Numbered from the stretch's first letter, positions 1 to 5,205 are shown. The stretch: DNA of 5,904 nt from Anaerolineae bacterium (GCA_003141915.1 PLNY01000308.1:1-5904); one strand, 5' to 3'. Numbers and translations are program-made. The notes: generated by a model from the sequence alone, not told the origin.

Positions 1-819
1 TGCGAAATCTGCAGTTTTGACATACCATCCAAGGTACATCTCATCGGAAACACCTTCTTTATTAAAATTTTTTGTCGACTTATTCGTAGCCCAATAGGAA
101 GGCGTGACAGCCCCGGTAAACAGGTTTTTCAGGTAAGTCGCCACGTCTTCGTTGTTTTGTTTGGCCAAACTCTCTATCACTCTCTGATGCCACCTCAGCC
201 AGTTGCCGTTGGAGATATCGGCCTGATTAAACAAGGCAAGCTCATCTTTAGGACTATCCATTGGAAAGCCCGGATTATAAACTTCCCATGTTTTTGATTC
301 TCCGTTCCAAGAATACCCCGCGACCAATAAGGTTGGTTTTATCAGTTGGCCATTAATATCTTTACTGACAACATGGATGTCGCCGGTGCTGAATGATTCC
401 TCGCCCTTACCATCAAAATTGAAAGTGGCTAAGCTTTTACTACTATCAATTTTCAATCCATCAATTCCGGTGATGCCCGTATTATCACTATTAAAAACAA
501 AATTTGATCCTAACCGATCGAGCAAACTATTATCAGATGGTAATGGGACTTCATATGAAGCTTTGATCCAATTGCCATGAACATCCTTAACATATGCAAG
601 ATTTCCACTTGAGTCATAAGCATCATAATCGTATCCGGTTCTTTGAGAATATGACCCGCCGTTTATTTCTACTAAAGCTAGGGTCGGCGTTGGTGGAATT
701 GGTGTTTCAGTAGGAAGAAAAGCTGTTGATGTTGGCGGCTCAGAAGTTGGGACAGTTTTTGCAGGAGCACAACCGGTAAAGAATAGAATGATAAACAGGA
801 TATAAAAGATTTTCTTCAT
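1..819 (-). CDS. Putative lipoprotein of unknown function, C-terminus beyond left edge
   Basis: An open minus-strand frame of 273 codons runs from an ATG at 819 to the window edge; I read every triplet and found no stop. The N-terminus is a lipoprotein signal peptide: basic MKK, a hydrophobic stretch to about residue 14, then the lipobox FFTGC with the lipidated Cys at residue 17. A Pro/Thr-rich spacer follows (about residues 20-47, containing PTETPIPPTPT), typical of surface lipoproteins of Anaerolineae. The rest is soluble, rich in Gly, Asn, Asp and aromatic residues, and matches no family I recognise. The start is supported by a GGAGG at 825-829, five bases upstream. It lies 22 bases after the yraN stop, so it may be the third gene of that operon, but it is visibly more A+T-rich than the neighbours and may have a different history. 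The export and lipidation call is firm; the function is unknown. Confidence 0.85.
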   Translation of the reverse strand, partial: MKKIFYILFIILFFTGCAPAKTVPTSEPPTSTAFLPTETPIPPTPTLALVEINGGSYSQRTGYDYDAYDSSGNLAYVKDVHGNWIKASYEVPLPSDNSLLDRLGSNFVFNSDNTGITGIDGLKIDSSKSLATFNFDGKGEESFSTGDIHVVSKDINGQLIKPTLLVAGYSWNGESKTWEVYNPGFPMDSPKDELALFNQADISNGNWLRWHQRVIESLAKQNNEDVATYLKNLFTGAVTPSYWATNKSTKNFNKEGVSDEMYLGWYVKTADFA

Positions 820-841
820 ATTTTCCTCCAATACCCAACTA

Positions 842-1189
842 TCATATCGCATTCTCAAAATGGACAATCTCTGCTTTGCCATTCACTTCTTCCACCGCGA
901 TGACATCAATCTGCCAATGGTCAATCTCGTTTTGCTGGGCGTAATGTTCGGCGCAGGATAGCATATGCTGTTGTTTGCGCAGCGTGACAGCGATCTCCGG
1001 CGGACCAAGCGAGGTCGATGTGCGCGCTTTGACTTCGACGAAAATGGTGAAGCCATCTTTCTGCGCGATCAAATCAATCTCACCATACGGCGTGCGGACG
1101 TTGCGCGCGATGATCTCATAGCCTTTGGTAGATAAATAGTCCGCCGCGGCTTGCTCGCCCCATTGACCAACTTTTTGGTTGCGGCTCAT
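842..1189 (-). CDS. yraN: YraN family (UPF0102) PD-(D/E)xK nuclease-fold protein
   Basis: A 115-residue protein, normal length for the YraN/UPF0102 family. It shows the family motifs in order: GQWGEQAAADYL (8-19), NVRTPYGEIDLIA (30-42), FVEVKAR (50-56) and a conserved LRKQQ. E37, D39 and the E52-V53-K54 triplet form the PD-(D/E)xK nuclease-like active-site pattern. The family resembles Holliday-junction resolvases and its cellular role is not settled; a DNA-processing function is an inference from the fold. I chose the ATG at 1189, not the upstream start at 1231, because it gives the usual MSRNQKVGQWGE beginning and overlaps the preceding glycosyltransferase stop in an ATGA, the pattern of translational coupling. 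The 14 residues that the longer start would add lie entirely over the end of the glycosyltransferase gene and look non-homologous. Confidence 0.93.
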   Translation of the reverse strand: MSRNQKVGQWGEQAAADYLSTKGYEIIARNVRTPYGEIDLIAQKDGFTIFVEVKARTSTSLGPPEIAVTLRKQQHMLSCAEHYAQQNEIDHWQIDVIAVEEVNGKAEIVHFENAI

Positions 1190-2388
1190 TGTAAAAATTT
1201 CTCCAGCAATTCGCGCAAACGGACTTCCCAATTTTCGCGGCGCGGGCGAGAGCCATAAACGAGTCGTTCATATTGTTCCAGCATCGTCTTCGTTGTCCGT
1301 TCGATGGCATAACGGTTCGAGGCTTGGCGGGACGCGTCGCCCATTTGCTTGCGCAGGCTTGCGTCGAGGCAAAGACGCGTTAGTTTCGCCGTGAAAGATG
1401 CCAAGTCTTGCGTGGTCAGAAATCCCGTCTTGCCATCTTCGATTGTATCGCCAACGCCGGGTGAATCGATTCCAACAACCGGAAGTCCCGCAGCCATGCC
1501 TTCAATGACGGAAAGCGGATGGACTTCTGTCACCGATGCGGTTACGAAGGCATCGCACATGGCTAGATAAGAAGGAATTTTTTCGTATGAAATAAAACCG
1601 GTAAAACGGACGCGCTGATTGAGATTGAGTTGCGCTGCAAGTTGCTTCGTCTCATCCTCGATTTGCTTTTGCCCGCCGCCAAGAATCATCAAATACACAT
1701 GATTGAACGCTTGCGCAACACCCGCAAACGATTGAAGCAGGAAGGAAAGATTTTTTTCAGTTGCGATGCGTCCGGCATAAACGAGCAGCACATCGTTTTC
1801 TTTGAATCCAAAATCGGTGCGTGATAACGGTTTAGCTTGATAAAAACTTTGGAGTTCCACACCGTTGGGAATGATCAAGATCGGACTGGTCACGCCCATG
1901 CCGCGTAGAATTTTTTCCATGCCCGCTGATGGTGAAATTACCAAACTCATCGCTTCGCAGAATGGAGGCATGTAGGCTTGAAGCAACCCATCGCTGATCT
2001 CTTCGGGCACGATGGGGAAGTAGGCTTGCGCGTACAAATCGTAACGAGTGTGATTCGTGAAGATAATGGGAATGTTTAGCGGTTCGCAATAGCGTAGCGC
2101 GAGGCGTCCGCTTAGGAATGGATGATGAACATGAACAACGTCCATCGTTTGCAATAATTTCTTTGCTTCGGCAGTGTGACGAAACGAAAGATAATAGCCC
2201 GTGTCCACGAGTGGCAAGCCTGGCGAACGAATGACGCGCGGCTCGTCGTCGTGATAATCCTGATCGCCGAACGTGAACACGAAAACTTCGTGCCCTGCTT
2301 TTTCAAGATAACGTTTGTTCAAATCAATATAATTCGTGATGCCGCTGACATGCGGCTTGTAAACGTCGGCCATCATTGCGATGCGCAT
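1186..2388 (-). CDS. GT4 family glycosyltransferase (lipid or glycan glycosyltransferase)
   Basis: A 400-residue GT-B fold retaining glycosyltransferase of family GT4. The N-terminal acceptor domain opens with MRIAMMADVYKPHVSGI, carrying the short loop near residues 13-17, and includes VVHVHHPFLSG (84-94), a segment resembling that of diacylglycerol glucosyltransferases and related lipid glycosyltransferases. The C-terminal nucleotide-sugar domain includes IIPNGVE (172-178), the GRIATEKN strand (206-213) and the EX7E motif with E288 and E296 in TEVHPLSVIEGMAAGLPVVG. No membrane helix is seen; such enzymes usually act at the cytoplasmic membrane face. The sugar and acceptor cannot be told from sequence: glycolipid synthesis is the best guess, a PimB-like or other glycan role is possible. 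It is the first gene of the minus-strand unit and its TGA overlaps the yraN ATG. There is no ribosome binding site before the ATG at 2388, but the N-terminus fits the family well. Confidence 0.93.
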   Translation of the reverse strand: MRIAMMADVYKPHVSGITNYIDLNKRYLEKAGHEVFVFTFGDQDYHDDEPRVIRSPGLPLVDTGYYLSFRHTAEAKKLLQTMDVVHVHHPFLSGRLALRYCEPLNIPIIFTNHTRYDLYAQAYFPIVPEEISDGLLQAYMPPFCEAMSLVISPSAGMEKILRGMGVTSPILIIPNGVELQSFYQAKPLSRTDFGFKENDVLLVYAGRIATEKNLSFLLQSFAGVAQAFNHVYLMILGGGQKQIEDETKQLAAQLNLNQRVRFTGFISYEKIPSYLAMCDAFVTASVTEVHPLSVIEGMAAGLPVVGIDSPGVGDTIEDGKTGFLTTQDLASFTAKLTRLCLDASLRKQMGDASRQASNRYAIERTTKTMLEQYERLVYGSRPRRENWEVRLRELLEKFLQ

Positions 2389-2394
2389 GAATAC

Positions 2395-2423
2395 ATGGTA
2401 CAGGGAAGATGAAAGATAGTCAA
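2395..2423 (-). promoter_or_regulatory. Probable promoter of the glycosyltransferase-yraN unit, likely giving a leaderless mRNA
   Basis: Reading the minus strand, TTGACT (2423-2418) matches the -35 consensus at five of six positions. After exactly 17 bases comes TACCAT (2400-2395), matching four of six -10 positions. The glycosyltransferase ATG begins six bases past the -10 box, so transcription would start at or within a base or two of the start codon. This agrees with the absence of a Shine-Dalgarno sequence. The boxes are seen; activity and leaderless translation are inferred. Confidence 0.45.
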
Positions 2424-2443
2424 GTATAGAAAAGAAATTTCAC

Positions 2444-2490
2444 CACTGCGTCACGAAGACGCCGATATTTTTATTGTTCGCGACGCGGTG
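2444..2490. repeat. Imperfect palindrome with CACGAAG motif, upstream of ttuB
   Basis: Left arm CACTGCGTCACGAA (2444-2457) pairs with right arm TTCGCGACGCGGTG (2477-2490): 14 positions with one A-C mismatch and one G-T wobble, enclosing a 19-base A/T-rich loop. A further CTTCGTG (2492-2498) just outside is the reverse complement of the CACGAAG at 2452-2458. The same motif builds the palindrome at 2736-2790. It lies in the gap between the divergent glycosyltransferase and ttuB, probably upstream of the ttuB transcription start. I take it as a dispersed intergenic repeat of the REP kind; whether it has a function is not visible. Confidence 0.6.
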
Positions 2491-2492
2491 AC

Positions 2493-2522
2493 TTCGTGGT
2501 TTCTCTGCCTTCATGGTAGAAT
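2493..2522 (+). promoter_or_regulatory. Weak candidate promoter for ttuB-ttuA
   Basis: TAGAAT at 2517-2522 matches the -10 consensus at five of six positions. It would place the transcription start near 2529, just before the AAGGAG at 2531-2536, giving a very short leader. The -35 side is poor: TTCGTG at 2493-2498, 18 bases upstream, keeps only the leading TT. The arrangement fits a TTG start at 2542 and would remove the alternative ATG at 2521 from the transcript. Low confidence. Confidence 0.3.
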
Positions 2523-2530
2523 GGCGCGTC

Positions 2531-2536
2531 AAGGAG
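2531..2536 (+). promoter_or_regulatory. Ribosome binding site that fixes the TTG start of ttuB
   Basis: AAGGAG lies five bases before the TTG at 2542-2544, good Shine-Dalgarno spacing. The in-frame ATG codons at 2488 and 2521 have no comparable site upstream and would add non-homologous residues before the first beta strand. This is the main reason for choosing the TTG start. Confidence 0.7.
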
Positions 2537-2541
2537 TAAGT

Positions 2542-2733
2542 TTGGTCAAATTGATTTTGCGTAACAAAGAATTTGAAGTCAAACCCGGCATGACGCTGTT
2601 GTCTTCATTGCAAAAGGTAAACGTTCTGCCTGAATCGATCATTGCCACGCGCAACGGCGAGATGATCCTCGAAGATGAGATTTTGAAAGATGGCGATGTG
2701 GTCAAATTGATCGCGGTGATTTCCGGTGGTTGA
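2542..2733 (+). CDS. ttuB: Ubiquitin-like sulfur carrier protein, TtuB/MoaD/ThiS family
   Basis: From the TTG at 2542 this is a 63-residue protein, the normal size for a beta-grasp sulfur carrier. It begins with the strand VKLILRNKEFEVKPG, has a central helix (about 18-27), the segment ATRNGEMILEDEILKDGD typical of ThiS/TtuB proteins, and ends VVKLIAVISGG. The C-terminal Gly-Gly is the tail that an E1-like enzyme adenylates and converts to a thiocarboxylate. In Thermus, TtuB hands sulfur to TtuA for 2-thiolation of tRNA and can also be conjugated to proteins. Here ttuA follows after 73 bases, so I assign TtuB over ThiS or MoaD; the family alone cannot decide this. No E1-like activating enzyme is in the window. 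The start rests on the AAGGAG five bases upstream; a start at 2521 (74 residues) is less likely. Confidence 0.85.
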   Translation: MVKLILRNKEFEVKPGMTLLSSLQKVNVLPESIIATRNGEMILEDEILKDGDVVKLIAVISGG

Positions 2734-2735
2734 TT

Positions 2736-2790
2736 TAAACACGAAGTACACAAAGTTTTTCCTTTGAGTCCTTCGTGTCCTTTGTGTTTA
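2736..2790. repeat. Imperfect palindrome between ttuB and ttuA
   Basis: Arms AAACACGAAGTACACAAAG (2737-2755) and CTTCGTGTCCTTTGTGTTT (2771-2789) can pair over 19 positions with two mismatches and one G-T wobble. One more T-A pair at 2736/2790 closes the stem, and the loop is 15 bases. This is the ACACGAAG/ACACAAAG type of intergenic repeat known from many environmental bacterial genomes, where it yields spurious short proteins containing NTKDTKDSKEKLCVLR on the complementary strand. It occupies most of the 73-base gap between the two genes, starting right after the ttuB stop and ending 16 bases before the ttuA ATG. If transcribed it would fold between the cistrons and could affect mRNA stability or the ratio of the two proteins; that is inference. 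Confidence 0.7.
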
Positions 2791-2806
2791 TAAATATAGG
2801 TATCTT

Positions 2807-3754
2807 ATGAAATGTCGTAAATGCGGCGAGAAAGCTTCGGTCAACATGCGCCAGCATAAACTGGCCTTGTGCAAGGAACATTATCTTGAATGGGTTCCGG
2901 AACAAACGGAGCGCTTCATCGAAAAATATGAAATGTTCAGCCACGACGAAAAAATTCTCGTTGCGGTTTCGGGCGGGAAAGATTCGTTGTCGCTATGGGA
3001 TATCCTCATTCGTCTTGGCTATCAAGCGGATGGGCTTTATATTGGTCTCGGCATCGACGCGGGAATAAATTATTCAGGCGAGTCACATCGTCTCGCCGAT
3101 GAATTTGCGAACGAACACAATCTTAAACTTCATGTTGTGGACATTGAAAAAGAATATGGTCAGCCCATTCCGGTTCTGTCCGAAATATCCCGTCGCGGAC
3201 ATGGCAAGCCGTGTGCAGTTTGTGGACTCACCAAACGTCATGTAATGAATCGCATTGCGCGCGATCTGGGCTATGACGTTTTGGCAACCGGTCATAATCT
3301 CGATGATGAAGCGGCGGTTCTTTTTGGGAATACGCTATCGTGGTCTGGTGATTATTTACTTCGACAAGGTCCCGTTCTTCCTTCCGCCGATGGCTTGGCG
3401 CGCAAGGTCAAGCCGCTCTGCCGTTTCTATGAGCGCGAAATGACCGCTTACGCGCTGTTGCGCGGCATCGAATATATTTATGAAGAATGTCCATTCGCCG
3501 AAGGCTCGACCTCGATATACTATAAAGAAATTCTTAACCAATTGGAGAATGATCGCCCCGGCGCGAAGCTGACATTTTATCTGCGTTTCCTCGAAGCGCG
3601 TCAAAGCGGATTATTTGCGGAACGGAACGACTCGACTCTCCATCTGCATCCTTGTACCAATTGCGGACAGCCAACATCTGCGCCGGGCTTGTGTTCATTT
3701 TGCAGGATGATTGAGAAAGTTGCGGATAAAGAGTCTATCGTCAGTAATTTGTAA
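2807..3754 (+). CDS. ttuA: TtuA-type tRNA 2-thiouridine synthase (TtcA/TtuA/Ncs6 superfamily)
   Basis: A 315-residue cytosolic ATP-dependent tRNA thiolase. The N-terminal zinc finger uses C3, C6, C22 and H25 (MKCRKCGEKA, LCKEH). The adenylating PP-loop is SGGKDS at 55-60. C136 and C139 (KPCAVCGLTKR) with C228 (EECPFAEGS) match in spacing the three [4Fe-4S] ligands reported for Thermus TtuA (C130, C133, C222). ATGHNLDDEA (160-169) is the conserved ATP/Mg site. A C-terminal zinc finger uses C283, C286, C296 and C299. The enzyme activates a tRNA uridine with ATP and transfers sulfur from thiocarboxylated TtuB, giving 2-thiouridine/2-thioribothymidine at position 54 in Thermus. The tight pairing with ttuB supports this subtype over TtcA (s2C32) or Ncs6 (U34), though the exact tRNA position is inferred. 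The ATG at 2807 has only a weak AGG upstream (2798-2800), but MKCRKCG is the family N-terminus. Confidence 0.92.
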   Translation: MKCRKCGEKASVNMRQHKLALCKEHYLEWVPEQTERFIEKYEMFSHDEKILVAVSGGKDSLSLWDILIRLGYQADGLYIGLGIDAGINYSGESHRLADEFANEHNLKLHVVDIEKEYGQPIPVLSEISRRGHGKPCAVCGLTKRHVMNRIARDLGYDVLATGHNLDDEAAVLFGNTLSWSGDYLLRQGPVLPSADGLARKVKPLCRFYEREMTAYALLRGIEYIYEECPFAEGSTSIYYKEILNQLENDRPGAKLTFYLRFLEARQSGLFAERNDSTLHLHPCTNCGQPTSAPGLCSFCRMIEKVADKESIVSNL

Positions 3755-3761
3755 AATGGAT

Positions 3762-3908
3762 GTCATTGCGAGGCGGCGGAGCCGCCGTGGCAATCTAGCT
3801 TTTTCAGGGCGGAGATTGCTTCGCTCGGTCTCGATATAGCGGCGGTGGTCGAGTAGACTGAAAGTCGTATCGAGACCCGCTGCTTACTCGACCAGCGTTC
3901 GCAATGAC
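3762..3908. repeat. Composite GTCATTGCGA-bordered palindromic repeat, interrupted by a second repeat
   Basis: The element is bounded by perfect 10-base inverted ends, GTCATTGCGA (3762-3771) and TCGCAATGAC (3899-3908). Inside lie GGCGGC-GGA-GCCGCC (3772-3786), a perfect 6-bp stem with a 3-base loop, embedded in ATTGC/GCAAT (3765-3769 with 3790-3794), and alternatively GCAATCT/AGATTGC (3790-3796 with 3813-3819). This is the familiar GTCATTGCGAG...GCAATCT...AGATTGCTTCGC...CGCAATGAC repeat of many bacterial genomes, normally without a long right half. Here 3827-3893 holds an unrelated element, so the right arm looks split. It fills the ttuA-queF gap, starting 8 bases after the ttuA stop. The GC-rich stem followed by T5 at 3800-3804 might reduce read-through, but the 13 bases between stem and T-run argue against a standard terminator. 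Confidence 0.75.
3827..3893. repeat. Inner element with two interleaved inverted repeats
   Basis: Arm A GGTCTCGATA (3827-3836) has its exact complement TATCGAGACC at 3868-3877. Arm B GGTCGAGTA (3847-3855) has its exact complement TACTCGACC at 3885-3893. The order is A-B-A'-B', so the two stems cross and cannot both form as simple nested hairpins; as RNA this is a pseudoknot topology. A small GACT-GAA-AGTC hairpin (3856-3866) sits at the centre. Similar GGTCTCGATA/ACTCGACC repeats are found dispersed between genes in several bacterial phyla. No reading frame of note is present. It lies within the right half of the GTCATTGCGA element. Confidence 0.7.
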
Positions 3909-3920
3909 AAGAATAAATAC

Positions 3921-3927
3921 AAAGGAG
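3921..3927 (+). promoter_or_regulatory. Ribosome binding site that fixes the queF start
   Basis: AAAGGAG lies nine bases before the ATG at 3937. An in-frame ATG at 3904 lies inside the right terminal arm of the upstream repeat and has no such site, so the longer reading is rejected. Confidence 0.75.
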
Positions 3928-3936
3928 ATTTATCTT

Positions 3937-4362
3937 ATGCCCACCAAATCATCTGATTTGAAAGAATTAACGCTGTTGGGTCACGAGTCGCAGCCGAGCA
4001 AAAAGCTGGAGGTGTTTCCTAATCACAACCCGGATCGTTATTATTTGGTCACGCTTGAGAGTGATGAATTCACTTGTGTGTGTCCCGCCACGGGTCAGCC
4101 CGATTTTGCCACAATCAAAGTGGAATATGTGCCGGATAAGAAGATTGTTGAATCGAAGTCATTCAAATTATATTTGTGGTCATATCGTAATGAAGGCGTT
4201 TTCCATGAGCATGTGGTCAACACGATTCTGGATGATCTCGTCAAGACTTTGAATCCGCACTACTGCAAAGTGACCGGCGCCTTTAGCGTGCGCGGCGGAA
4301 TCGGCATCACCGTTGAGTCTGAAAAGGTGAAAACGAAAGCGGCGAAGGAAGCGGTGCGATGA
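3937..4362 (+). CDS. queF: NADPH-dependent 7-cyano-7-deazaguanine (preQ0) reductase QueF, type I
   Basis: A 141-residue single-domain T-fold enzyme of the Bacillus-type QueF group. It reduces the nitrile of preQ0 to the aminomethyl of preQ1 using NADPH, the last cytosolic step before insertion into tRNA in the queuosine pathway (EC 1.7.1.13). The active-site segment FTCVCPATGQPDF carries the catalytic Cys at C49 and the Asp at D56. ESKSFKLY (72-79), SYRNEG (82-87) and FHE with H90 and E91 follow. The spacings C49-D56-H90-E91 equal those of C55-D62-H96-E97 in the Bacillus subtilis enzyme. The ATG at 3937 is chosen for its AAAGGAG and family-typical length. The last codons overlap the transporter gene by ATGA, so the two are translationally coupled. 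I looked for a preQ1 riboswitch in the leader and saw none; the upstream gap is taken up by the composite repeat. Confidence 0.95.
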   Translation: MPTKSSDLKELTLLGHESQPSKKLEVFPNHNPDRYYLVTLESDEFTCVCPATGQPDFATIKVEYVPDKKIVESKSFKLYLWSYRNEGVFHEHVVNTILDDLVKTLNPHYCKVTGAFSVRGGIGITVESEKVKTKAAKEAVR

Positions 4363-5066
4363 ATCAAGAGAAGCGCTCTTATCGCTGGCTGCCATTCATC
4401 ACCGCGCTGTTCGTCACAACATTGATTATCTCGAACATCATCGCGGTCAAACTGGTTAACCTAGCCGGTTTGTTTGTGCCCGCCGCAGTGATTTTATTTC
4501 CAATCGCTTATCTCTTCGGCGATGTGCTGACTGAAGTCTATGGTTATGCCCGCGCTCGCCAGGTGATTTGGACGGGTTTCTTCTGCAATTTGATTGCAGT
4601 GATCGCGATTTGGATCGGCGGATTGTTGCCGTCTGCGCCGTTTTGGTCTGCGGGAAATTTCTCCACGCCTCAGACCGCGCAACAGGCGTATCAAGCGATT
4701 CTGGGATTCACGCCGCGCTTGTTGCTGGCTTCGTTCATTGCATATTTAATCGGCGAGTTCCTCAATTCATTTGTGCTGGCGAAACTTAAGTTGAGAACCG
4801 CCGGAAGATTTCTGTGGATTCGCACGATTGGCTCGACCATTGTCGGCGAAGGCGCGGACTCGGCGATTTTCATCACACTGGCTTTTATCGGCATTATTCC
4901 GAACGGCGGATTGATTCAGTCAATCCTTTCGCAATGGTTCATCAAAGTTGCTTATGAAACGGTGGCGACACCGTTTACGTATTTGATCGTCAACGCGCTC
5001 AAGCGCGCCGAGTGCGAAGATTACTTCGACCATGATACAGATTTCAATCCGTTTGTTGCTTCATAA
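4359..5066 (+). CDS. yhhQ: Queuosine precursor transporter, YhhQ family (DUF165)
   Basis: A 235-residue integral membrane protein with about six hydrophobic segments (near 11-33, 38-55, 68-90, 118-140, 165-184, 190-213). It has the YhhQ/DUF165 signatures: SNIIAVKL (25-32), FPIAYLFGDVLTEVYGYARAR (47-67), GEFLNSFVLAKLK (132-144), RTIGSTIVGEGADS (155-168) and KVAYETVATPFTY (196-208). E. coli YhhQ imports preQ0 and preQ1 across the inner membrane, and family members elsewhere import queuine. The ATG overlaps the queF TGA, so an imported preQ0 could be reduced at once by QueF; this context favours preQ0 as at least one substrate. A purine-rich AAGGAA ahead of the overlap may help re-initiation. 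The length and C-terminus look complete; the acidic tail after residue 214 is not conserved as far as I can tell. Confidence 0.93.
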   Translation: MNQEKRSYRWLPFITALFVTTLIISNIIAVKLVNLAGLFVPAAVILFPIAYLFGDVLTEVYGYARARQVIWTGFFCNLIAVIAIWIGGLLPSAPFWSAGNFSTPQTAQQAYQAILGFTPRLLLASFIAYLIGEFLNSFVLAKLKLRTAGRFLWIRTIGSTIVGEGADSAIFITLAFIGIIPNGGLIQSILSQWFIKVAYETVATPFTYLIVNALKRAECEDYFDHDTDFNPFVAS

Positions 5067-5205
5067 GAATGCCTTAGCGCGTGGATTGATTCGATTTGCA
5101 AAATTTTTGGAAGCGAAACGAATTGATGTTGCTTCTATTCATCCGCCGAGATTACGGAAACAAGTGCAGAAAGTAGTGGGTAAGTGGATGGAAGTTGGCG
5201 TGTAA
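5032..5205 (+). pseudogene. Unassigned 57-codon frame, possible gene remnant
   Basis: A plus-strand frame overlaps the last 35 bases of the transporter gene and ends at TAA 5203-5205. From the ATG at 5032 it reads MIQISIRLLLHKNALARG, then a basic stretch with RFAKFLEAKRID, VASIHPPRLRKQ and KVVGKWMEVGV. The part after the transporter stop (5067-5205) has an amphipathic, protein-like look that random intergenic DNA often lacks. There is no ribosome binding site before 5032 and no recognised domain, so it may be the tail of a lost gene, a small real gene, or chance. The remaining bases 5206-5243, up to the end of the converging GGDEF gene, hold only a weak 5-bp stem (GCTTG 5214-5218 / CAAGC 5227-5231) without a T-run. 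I see no convincing terminator for either converging gene. Confidence 0.22.

Noticed and set aside
377..580. 67-residue plus-strand frame
   Set aside because: Antisense to the lipoprotein gene, no ribosome binding site, no domain; a shadow of that open frame.
1832..2089. 85-residue minus-strand frame inside the glycosyltransferase
   Set aside because: A different frame of the same strand across a well-conserved GT4 gene, with low-complexity His/Arg/Ser composition; not a real gene.
2542..2733. Assignment of the small carrier as MoaD (molybdopterin) or ThiS (thiamine)
   Set aside because: The fold fits all three, but no molybdenum-cofactor or thiamine gene is in view, whereas a TtuA-type thiolase follows directly. 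Kept as an alternative within the feature.
2735..2944. Minus-strand frame containing NTKDTKDSKEKLCVLR
   Set aside because: It is antisense to the start of ttuA and its tail is a translation of the intergenic palindrome at 2736-2790; such peptides are known annotation artefacts of this repeat.
3755..3936. preQ1 riboswitch ahead of queF
   Set aside because: I looked for the short C-rich loop and A-rich tail of preQ1-I and for a larger preQ1-II fold. The leader instead consists of dispersed palindromes and a plain ribosome binding site.
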